A DNA stretch of 5,876 bases from Planctomycetaceae bacterium (GTDB lineage Bacteria > Planctomycetota > Planctomycetia > Planctomycetales > Planctomycetaceae): positions 1 to 5,876 of the forward strand of contig JAGQQT010000265.1 of assembly GCA_020426065.1 (NCBI GenBank). The letters run 5' to 3'. The notes under the pieces were generated by a model that worked only from the letters and a program-made list of their open reading frames with translations, was not told where the DNA came from and did no database searches. Position numbers and translations under genes: made by a program. This document shows positions 1 through 5,876 of the stretch, piece by piece. Positions within the stretch are counted from its first letter, which is position 1. Each line of letters opens with the position of its first letter.

Positions 1-1725
1 ATCTTGGCCAATTCCTCCCGCATCGACGGCCCAGCCACTGATCGGGTCATCATCAATCGATGCCGCAACCGAAAGAGATGTTTCGTTCTGCTGATGAGTC
101 GCCCGGGCAGCACTAATTTTGATGGCTTGCTCACTGGAGTCACCCTCAAGTGGTTGTGCAACGACTGCAATATTTCCCAACGCAAAGTTGCCATTCCCCG
201 CTCGACCTGGTCCTCGACCTGGCATGGAATCATCGGTAAGCGTTTCGAGTCGGATCGCTCGAAGTTGTGCTAGATGTGTTTTCGCCTGAACGGTAATGAC
301 TTCTTTGTTGGGGGCTGGTCCCGTGGCCAGCCATGAACCATCGTTTTGCTGCTCAAACCTGGTCCCGGCTGTCGAGTTCACTTCCGTCACCTCGAGCAGT
401 TCCCAGGTCCCAACAGACTGATTGGGCGACCATGTTTGCAGAAAGTCACGAAATCGGTTTGGTAATTCCCGCTTTTCAAACTCATCACGTTGAGCAGTCA
501 ACTGTGCCAGTTGCTTCTCCCAGGCCGCTTTCTTCTCGCGGTTACCTGCGGGGTCCAGGTCCAGATCGATCTCACTGCGAATCGTTTTGGTGAACGTAGA
601 GGCGAGCCTGTAATAATCTTTTGTTGGGATCGGATCGAATTTGTGGTCGTGACAGCGAGCACACCCAACCGAGAGCCCCAGAAAGGCCACTCCGGTAGTT
701 GTCACCATGTCATCAAGTTCGTCATAGCGGGCTGATTCGAATTCGGCTTCAGTCAATTGTGTTGGAAAAACACCTGCTCCCAGAAATCCGGTAGCGGTCA
801 TTGCCAGTGGATTATCGGGGGCGAACTCATCACCAGCCAACTGCCAGCGAACAAACTGGTCGTATGGCATATCGGCATTGAGAGCTTTGATCAGAAAATC
901 TCGGTAATGGTATGCGTGCGGTCGGTCGTAGTCCTGTTCGTAACCATGAGACTCGGCAAAACGTGCCACATCCATCCAGTGGCGTGCCCAGCGTTCGCCA
1001 TAGTGGGGTGACTCCAGCAACTGATCTATAAGTAGCGACCATGCGTTGGGATCTGAGTTCTCAACGAAGGCCTCCACCTGCTCTGGAGTTGGAGGTAATC
1101 CCAGCAGGTCGAAGTAGGCGCGTCGAATGAGCACGCGTTTGGATGCTTTGCTATTCGGAGACAGGCCATTCTTCTCAAGTTGAGCAAGCACAAACCTGTC
1201 GACCTCGGTCTGACACCAGTCCACCTGTGTAACTTCCGGTGGTGAGATCGTTGCCAGTGGCTGGAATGACCAGAACTCGCGGTCAGATTCCGTTACCTGC
1301 ATCTCATGTTCAACATTCAGGTCCGAGTTGAACGGCTTGTCGTAAGGAGCACCGAGGTCAATCCATTCGGCAATACGCTGGATTGATTCCTCAGAGAGCT
1401 TCGGTTTCTTGAACGGCATGTGCGGTTCTGCCGTGTGTTGGATCAATTCCATCAGGCTGCTGGCGGCTGCTGTCTCATCAACAAAACCACTTTCCAGGAG
1501 GGATTCCCGCGTTGTCAGGTCGAAGTCTCCTTTCACGGACTGACCACCGTGACATTCCAGGCAATGATGCGCCAGATCAGCCCGTATGTGCTGTCTGAAA
1601 AGTTCCAGACCTTTAGGGTTGGGATCATCAGCCAACGAGATTGAGGCCATACCAATCCAGAGGGTGAATAAGCAAGGGGTTCTGAACATAAGCGGAGGCA
1701 TTCTTAAGTTGGGACCAGTTCTCAT
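1..1725 (-). CDS. Planctomycete cytochrome c-type protein (PSCyt1-DUF1549), C-terminus cut by window edge
   Basis: Hand translation of the minus strand gives an uninterrupted frame from a stop at 1810-1812 down to base 1. The 575 residues seen lack the C-terminus. With the start at 1725, a signal peptide with hydrophobic core [15 protein letters not shown] precedes ADD near residue 33. PSCyt1 follows, with heme motif CLECH (C55, C58, H59) and a Met-Pro at 103-104 that may supply the distal heme ligand. DUF1549 spans roughly 168-375, with LIRR at 199-202, the [12 protein letters not shown] block and a second heme motif [11 protein letters not shown] (C355, C358, H359). A Lys/Glu-rich helical stretch lies near 396-420. 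A beta-rich region with GPGR (505-508), NGNF (511-514) and GWAVD (564-568) follows. Family members usually continue into DUF1553, here beyond the edge. Alternative starts are 1794, 1701 and 1689; 1689 gives the most compact signal peptide, and none has a convincing ribosome binding site. The expected location is periplasmic or envelope. The family is clear, but its reaction is unknown. Confidence 0.93.
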   Translation of the reverse strand, partial: MRTGPNLRMPPLMFRTPCLFTLWIGMASISLADDPNPKGLELFRQHIRADLAHHCLECHGGQSVKGDFDLTTRESLLESGFVDETAAASSLMELIQHTAEPHMPFKKPKLSEESIQRIAEWIDLGAPYDKPFNSDLNVEHEMQVTESDREFWSFQPLATISPPEVTQVDWCQTEVDRFVLAQLEKNGLSPNSKASKRVLIRRAYFDLLGLPPTPEQVEAFVENSDPNAWSLLIDQLLESPHYGERWARHWMDVARFAESHGYEQDYDRPHAYHYRDFLIKALNADMPYDQFVRWQLAGDEFAPDNPLAMTATGFLGAGVFPTQLTEAEFESARYDELDDMVTTTGVAFLGLSVGCARCHDHKFDPIPTKDYYRLASTFTKTIRSEIDLDLDPAGNREKKAAWEKQLAQLTAQRDEFEKRELPNRFRDFLQTWSPNQSVGTWELLEVTEVNSTAGTRFEQQNDGSWLATGPAPNKEVITVQAKTHLAQLRAIRLETLTDDSMPGRGPGRAGNGNFALGNIAVVAQPLEGDSSEQAIKISAARATHQQNETSLSVAASIDDDPISGWAVDAGGIGQD

Positions 1726-1858
1726 TCCACACCACCAGCCTAACGATGCTGCGACTGATTTTCGAGGACTTTCAACTGTTGTCTGATGGAACATTGTATT
1801 ATCGTTAGATCAGGTACCTGCCTGCAAATGCACCGGACGATCCGACTAAGTGAGTACA
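1726..1858. promoter_or_regulatory. Divergent intergenic region, probable two-way promoter
   Basis: This stretch separates the 5' ends of two divergent paralogous genes, so it should hold both sets of start signals. The AT-rich patch at 1793-1803 reads GATAAT on the minus strand (1803 to 1798), with TTGCAG 18 bases upstream (1827 to 1822) as a poor -35 match. On the plus strand it reads TATTAT (1797-1802), with only TTCAAC at 1771-1776 upstream at a long 20-base spacing. A minus-strand start of transcription near 1791 would argue against translation from the ATG at 1794. The boxes are weak sigma70-like guesses. That promoters lie here follows from the gene layout. No gene or RNA is visible. 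Confidence 0.5.
1811..1820. promoter_or_regulatory. 10-bp perfect palindrome, possible operator
   Basis: CAGGTACCTG is identical to its own reverse complement and lies 39 bases before the start codon of the rightward gene. It falls between the candidate -35 and -10 boxes of the leftward gene, a position where a dimeric repressor could act on both genes. The symmetry does not extend into the flanking bases. A lone 10-bp palindrome can occur by chance, so binding by a regulator is only a possibility. Confidence 0.25.
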
Positions 1859-4800
1859 ATGTCAATCTTGATCAAGACCTGCATGTCTGTTGTCACTGTC
1901 CTCTTGCTGGTCAGTATTTCTCTCGGGGAAGAAATCAGATTCAACCGCGACATTCTTCCAATTCTCTCCAATCATTGCTTTCAATGTCATGGCCCTGATG
2001 CGAAGACCCGGGAAGCCGGACTGCGACTGGATGTGAGAGACTCCGCTCTCCAGGAAAGCGAATCGGGAAGCATTGCGATCGTGGCCGGCGATCCCGTTGC
2101 CAGTGAATTGATGCTCCGCATCACTTCGGCAGACCCTGACGTTCAAATGCCACCGGTTGATGGCCCGAAGAAGTTGACCGATAAGCAAATTCAGCTCCTC
2201 ACAGAATGGATCCGCCAGGGAGCCAACTATGAATCACATTGGGCCTTCGTTTCGCCAGTTCGCCCGGAGGTTCCTCAAGTTGTGGATCGTTCCTGGGTCA
2301 AGAATGAGATCGACGAGTTTGTCGGAAAGAATATTGTTGAAGCCGGATTGAAGCCAGCACCGGAAGCTACAAAGGAAACCTTGATCAGACGAGTGGCGTT
2401 TGATCTGACCGGGCTGCCACCAACGCTCGAAGAGATCGATGCTTTTCTCAGTGATCAGACCCCGCAAGCGTATGAACGGGTTGTGGATTATTATCTGTCC
2501 AGGCCTGCCTATGGCGAGCATATGTCGAGACACTGGTTAGATCTGGCCCGTTACGCTGACACGAATGGTTATCAGTATGACACTGAGCGACAACAGTGGG
2601 TGTGGCGGGACTGGGTAATCGATGCTTATAACCGCAATCTTCCTTTCGATGAATTCACCGTTCAGCAGTTGGCTGGCGACTTACTCCCCAATGCAACTCC
2701 ACAGCAGCGTCTCGCGACAGGATTCAATCGTAACCACGGCATCACCATCGAAGGGGGCATCATTGATGAGGAATATCGGACGGAATATGTAATGGACCGC
2801 CTGGTCACCACCAGTGCTGTCTGGATGGGGCTTACGATGGGATGTGCCCGCTGCCATGATCACAAATACGATCCGATCTCTCAGAAAGAATTCTACGGAC
2901 TTTACGCATTTTTCAATCAGGTCCCTGAGCGTGGAATGAATGGCTTCGCACCACAAGAGATCATCCCCTCTCCACTGGTGGATGCTTCGTTGAAAGAATT
3001 CAGCAGAGAGCTCGAAGAATTGAAAGCCGAACTCGCCCAGCCTCTTGATGTCGAACAACTCCTGGATGCCTGGGCAAAAGAACTTGCTTCCTCTGGCCAG
3101 ACCGGTTGGCAAATACTCTCACCTGAGACGATGAAATCCTCGGGAGGATCAACGCTCACAAAACAGGAAGACAATTCGATTCTCGCTGGTGGAGAAAACC
3201 CGCAACATGATATTTACGAAATCACGGCGTTTTCCGGCTCCCAGAACATGACCGCAGTTCGACTGGAAGCTCTCACGCACCCCTCGCTTCCAGCCGGTGG
3301 ACCTGGGCGACACAGTAACTCAAACTTTGTATTAAGTGAGTTCGAACTGACAGCAGTCTCGGTTCAAAATCCAACAGATCCGAAAGTAATCAAGTTCGCA
3401 AGAGCGGAAGCAGACTACTCTCAGGCGAACTACGAAGTCGCCAGAACAATCGATGGGACTGTAGCGAACAACAATGGCTGGGCGGTGGATGGACCAACAC
3501 GCAAGGAACCCGCCACCGCCATGTTCGTAGCTTCCGAGCCGTTTGGGTTCGAGGGGGGAACGGAACTTCGCTTTCGGCTGCGTCACGAAGCCAATTTTGC
3601 TACCCATGGCATCGGACGTCCGCGTCTCTCAGTTACCACAGACGATTCACAACAATTAACCCTGCAGGGGATCCCGCACGGGATCAGGAAAATAGCAGGA
3701 AAAGAAAAATCAACACGGTCTCCAGAGGAGTTGGAGACACTTACGAAATACTTCCTGGCCCATAATCAAATACGCAAGCCGCTCGAAGACCGCGTCGCAG
3801 TTCTCGAAAAGCAGATCTCAGCCGCAATCCCTGCCACCATGATCATGCAGGATCTTCCCCAGCCCCGTGAAACATTTGTGCTCAATCGTGGACAATACAA
3901 TGAGCCAACAGATCGAGTTGAACCTGGAGTTCCTGGCGTCTTTCCTGAACTGACAACCAATGCTCCCAGAAATCGACTGGACTTTGCCAACTGGCTGACG
4001 GATCCCAGGCATCCACTCACGGCACGTGTTGCTGTGAACCGATACTGGCAACGGTTGTTTGGAGTCGGGCTGGTTAAAACCTCAGAAGATTTCGGCGTCC
4101 AGGGAGAATTGCCCAGCCATCCTGAACTGCTTGACTGGCTGGCGACCGAGTTTGTGCAGAGTGGCTGGAACATCAAGCATATTCAGCGTTTGATGGTAAC
4201 CTCGGCCACCTATCGGCAATCATCTCATGTGGGACAAGCTTCGTTTCTGCAGGATCCTGAAAATCGGATCCTGGCACGTGGTCCGCGGATGCGACTGGAT
4301 GGGGAAGAAGTTCGCGATGCGGCCCTGGCGATCAGTGGACTGTTGCAGCAGCAGCTTGGTGGCCGAAGTGTCTATCCTTATCAGCCTCCTGGACTCTGGA
4401 TGGAACTCAACAATCGTCCGGGATACTCCAAGGAATACCCTCAGGGTAAGGGGGAAGACCTTTATCGCCGAAGCCTGTATACATTCTGGAAGAGGACGGT
4501 ACCTTCCCCCATGCTGAAAACCTTCGATGCTCCGGAGCGGGAATTCTGCACTGTGAAACGTTCCCGAACCAATACCCCCCTGCAGGCACTACTTTTGTTG
4601 AATGGGCCTCAGTTTGTAGAAGCCGCCCGTCACCTGGCTGAGCGAATGCTGAAGGAAGGCGGTTCGACAACGGAAGAACATATTCAATACGGTTTTCGGC
4701 TTGTGACCGCAAGGAGCCCCTCTCAGGCTGAAGTCGACATCCTTAAAGAAGAATTTCAATCAAGCCTGGTACGTTTTGAGCGTGACACGACAAGTGCGGA

Positions 4801-4921
4801 TGCAATCCTGAAAGTAGGCGAGTCTCCTGCCTCTAACGAGTTGAATCAAAACGAACTGGCAGCGATGACTGGCGTGGCCAGATTGCTGCTGAACTTAAAT
4901 GAAGCCATTACCAAAGGCTAA
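1859..4921 (+). CDS. Planctomycete cytochrome c-type protein (PSCyt1-DUF1549-DUF1553), complete
   Basis: The predicted 1020-residue protein has a normal length for this family. A signal peptide covers about residues 1-23, with Lys6 followed by a Val/Leu-rich core and no lipobox Cys at the likely cleavage site. PSCyt1 carries heme motif CFQCHGP (C40, C43, H44) and MPP from Met97, a candidate distal ligand. DUF1549 covers about 143-355, with LIRRVAFDLTGLPP at 175-188 and a second heme motif [11 protein letters not shown] (C329, C332, H333). A Glu/Lys-rich helix follows near 375-400. A beta-rich region at about 420-610 contains GGPGR (480-484), SNF (488-490) and GWAVD (540-544), matching the leftward paralogue. 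DUF1553 runs from about NRLDFANWL (705) through RTNTPLQAL (903-911) and NGPQFVEAARHL (915-926). An in-frame GTG at 1850 is a possible earlier start, but the ATG at 1859 gives the cleaner signal peptide and has AAGTGAG just upstream. It probably shares an operon with the DUF1501 gene 33 bases downstream. Heme binding at the cell envelope is inferred. The substrate and reaction are unknown. Confidence 0.96.
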   Translation: MSILIKTCMSVVTVLLLVSISLGEEIRFNRDILPILSNHCFQCHGPDAKTREAGLRLDVRDSALQESESGSIAIVAGDPVASELMLRITSADPDVQMPPVDGPKKLTDKQIQLLTEWIRQGANYESHWAFVSPVRPEVPQVVDRSWVKNEIDEFVGKNIVEAGLKPAPEATKETLIRRVAFDLTGLPPTLEEIDAFLSDQTPQAYERVVDYYLSRPAYGEHMSRHWLDLARYADTNGYQYDTERQQWVWRDWVIDAYNRNLPFDEFTVQQLAGDLLPNATPQQRLATGFNRNHGITIEGGIIDEEYRTEYVMDRLVTTSAVWMGLTMGCARCHDHKYDPISQKEFYGLYAFFNQVPERGMNGFAPQEIIPSPLVDASLKEFSRELEELKAELAQPLDVEQLLDAWAKELASSGQTGWQILSPETMKSSGGSTLTKQEDNSILAGGENPQHDIYEITAFSGSQNMTAVRLEALTHPSLPAGGPGRHSNSNFVLSEFELTAVSVQNPTDPKVIKFARAEADYSQANYEVARTIDGTVANNNGWAVDGPTRKEPATAMFVASEPFGFEGGTELRFRLRHEANFATHGIGRPRLSVTTDDSQQLTLQGIPHGIRKIAGKEKSTRSPEELETLTKYFLAHNQIRKPLEDRVAVLEKQISAAIPATMIMQDLPQPRETFVLNRGQYNEPTDRVEPGVPGVFPELTTNAPRNRLDFANWLTDPRHPLTARVAVNRYWQRLFGVGLVKTSEDFGVQGELPSHPELLDWLATEFVQSGWNIKHIQRLMVTSATYRQSSHVGQASFLQDPENRILARGPRMRLDGEEVRDAALAISGLLQQQLGGRSVYPYQPPGLWMELNNRPGYSKEYPQGKGEDLYRRSLYTFWKRTVPSPMLKTFDAPEREFCTVKRSRTNTPLQALLLLNGPQFVEAARHLAERMLKEGGSTTEEHIQYGFRLVTARSPSQAEVDILKEEFQSSLVRFERDTTSADAILKVGESPASNELNQNELAAMTGVARLLLNLNEAITKG

Positions 4922-4954
4922 AACTGGTCATGCGACAGAAGGGTGAGAACAATC
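4922..4954 (+). promoter_or_regulatory. Short operon spacer with ribosome binding site for the DUF1501 gene
   Basis: The 33 bases between the stop of the cytochrome-type gene and the ATG at 4955 contain AGAAGGGTGAG at 4937-4947. Its purine-rich core (AAGG, then GGTGAG) ends 7 bases before the ATG and resembles a Shine-Dalgarno site. There is no stem-loop with a T run and little room for a promoter, so co-transcription with the upstream gene is likely. An in-frame GTG at 4943 lies within this site, which favours the ATG as the true start. Confidence 0.6.
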
Positions 4955-5876
4955 ATGAATGACCCTGTGTATGAATTGGGGCTTCTGGAAACCCGTCGAC
5001 AATTACTCGGACGGAGCAGTCGAGGCCTGGGAACAATTGCTCTAGCTTCGTTGCTGGATAAGAGTCTCTTCGCAGATGATTCTGCTGGGAAGTCAACATC
5101 CTACGGCGGACTCAGCAGCTTGCCGCACTTTGCCCCGAAAGCGAAGCGTGTGATTTACCTGCTGCAGTCGGGTGCTCCCTCTCAAGTTGACCTGTTCGAC
5201 TACAAACCCTCGCTTGAAAAACTTCATCTGACCGAACTCCCGGACAGCATTCGGCAGGGACAGCGCTTAACCGGAATGACAGCGGGACAGAAGAATTTTC
5301 CCATTGTGAAGTCCCCCTGGAAATTTCAACAGCATGGCGAATCGGGCACCTGGATCAGTGAACTTCTGCCGCACATGTCAAACGTCGTGGACGACATCTG
5401 TGTTGTGAAATCGATGCACACCGAGGCAATCAATCATGATCCCGCGATCACTTTCTTTCAATCCGGCCATCAGCAACCAGGTCGTCCCAGTATTGGTGCC
5501 TGGTTAAGTTATGGACTGGGGAGTGAAACTCAGAATCTTCCTTCTTTTGTGGTCTTACTGAGCAAGAACACTTTCCATCAGGCACAGCCACTTTACGATC
5601 GCCTTTGGGGGAGCGGATTTCTGCCGTCCAAATATCAAGGTGTCAAGTTTCGCAGCCAGGGGGATCCCGTGCTGTATCTGAGTGACCCCACCAATGCGAC
5701 AGACTCCAGCCGACGCGCCATGCTCGATCGACTGTCCGCTCTGAATCAGATTCGAGCGAAAGAAGTTGGTGACCCTGAAATTCACTCTCGCATCGCTCAA
5801 TATGAGATGGCGTTTCGGATGCAGACGTCTGTCCCGGAACTTGCAGATCTCTCAGACGAACCCGAGAGCACTTTCA
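4955..5876 (+). CDS. DUF1501 family protein (sulfatase/phosphatase-like) with Tat-like leader, C-terminus cut by window edge
   Basis: The frame is open from the ATG to the window end, giving 307 residues. Whole family members are usually a little over 400 residues, so roughly the last quarter is outside. The leader has a twin-arginine pair (ETRRQLLGRSS, R14 and R15) and a mildly hydrophobic stretch, GLGTIALASLL, ending near FADD at 39-42, which suggests export of the folded protein by Tat. Family blocks are FAPKAKRVIYLLQSGAPSQ (59-77), DLFDYKP (79-85), MHTEAINHDPA (154-164) and GRPSIGAWLSYGLG (176-189). DUF1501 is placed in the alkaline phosphatase/sulfatase-like superfamily, so metal-dependent hydrolysis is plausible. 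I see no sulfatase C/S-x-P-x-R signature in the visible part, and the true substrate is not known. It follows the cytochrome-type gene closely and is probably translated from the same message. The pairing implies a joint task in the periplasm. Confidence 0.93.
   Translation, partial: MNDPVYELGLLETRRQLLGRSSRGLGTIALASLLDKSLFADDSAGKSTSYGGLSSLPHFAPKAKRVIYLLQSGAPSQVDLFDYKPSLEKLHLTELPDSIRQGQRLTGMTAGQKNFPIVKSPWKFQQHGESGTWISELLPHMSNVVDDICVVKSMHTEAINHDPAITFFQSGHQQPGRPSIGAWLSYGLGSETQNLPSFVVLLSKNTFHQAQPLYDRLWGSGFLPSKYQGVKFRSQGDPVLYLSDPTNATDSSRRAMLDRLSALNQIRAKEVGDPEIHSRIAQYEMAFRMQTSVPELADLSDEPESTF

Noticed and set aside
201..222. Direct repeat of CTCGACCTGG spaced 12 bases apart
   Set aside because: It encodes PGRGPGR in the leftward protein. 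The paralogue has PAGGPGR at the same place with the same length, so this is protein sequence and codon choice, not an inserted repeat.
1834..1844. Small inverted repeat CGGA-CGA-TCCG before the rightward start codon
   Set aside because: A 4-bp stem is too short to claim as a regulatory hairpin or riboswitch.
4..1998. Several plus-strand open frames of about 66 to 89 codons across the left third, and one crossing the divergent region
   Set aside because: The minus strand is open throughout 1-1725 with clear PSCyt1 and DUF1549 motifs, and the plus-strand frames have no domain-like pattern. The frame at 1786-1998 overlaps the start of the real rightward gene in another frame.
2681..3112. A 143-codon open frame on the minus strand
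   Set aside because: It is antisense to the DUF1549 region containing the second heme motif. The plus-strand translation carries the family motifs and this one does not.
3766..4176. A 136-codon open frame on the minus strand within the large rightward gene
   Set aside because: It lies wholly opposite a strongly conserved DUF1553 coding stretch and its translation resembles no family I recognise. It is a shadow of the real gene.
4922..4954. Possible terminator between the cytochrome-type gene and the DUF1501 gene
   Set aside because: No stem-loop followed by a T run is present. The spacer holds a ribosome binding site and fits an operon.

Overview
The window looks like chromosomal DNA from a planctomycete (phylum Planctomycetota), with a moderate GC content that I judge by eye to be slightly above 50%. 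The assignment rests on protein content. Two genes encode the large planctomycete-type cytochrome c proteins built from PSCyt1, DUF1549 and DUF1553 domains, and a third encodes a DUF1501 protein. These families are greatly expanded in Planctomycetota and related PVC bacteria and are uncommon elsewhere. The genus cannot be fixed from this sequence.

Layout. Positions 1 to about 1725 hold a leftward gene cut by the left edge. It is a secreted PSCyt1-DUF1549 protein whose reading frame stays open to base 1, so its C-terminal part lies outside. Positions 1726-1858 form a short divergent intergenic region that must carry the start signals of both flanking genes. It contains a 10-bp perfect palindrome and an AT-rich patch that could act as a -10 box on either strand. 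Positions 1859-4921 hold a complete rightward gene for a 1020-residue protein of the same family. After 33 bases, a DUF1501 gene starts at 4955 with a good ribosome binding site and runs off the right edge.

How the genes fit together. The two cytochrome-type proteins are paralogues with the same domain order. Each has an N-terminal signal peptide, a CxxCH heme site with a downstream Met-Pro that could supply the distal heme ligand, a second CxxCH inside DUF1549, a helical spacer and a beta-rich middle region with shared motifs. The rightward copy also shows the C-terminal DUF1553 domain. The DUF1501 protein belongs to the alkaline phosphatase/sulfatase-like superfamily and carries a twin-arginine-like leader. 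A DUF1549/DUF1553 gene directly followed by a DUF1501 gene is a recurrent planctomycete pair whose biochemical role is unproven. The likely setting is the periplasm or cell envelope, with heme proteins and a folded hydrolase-like partner exported by two different routes. No RNA genes, mobile elements, CRISPR arrays or clear terminators were seen.
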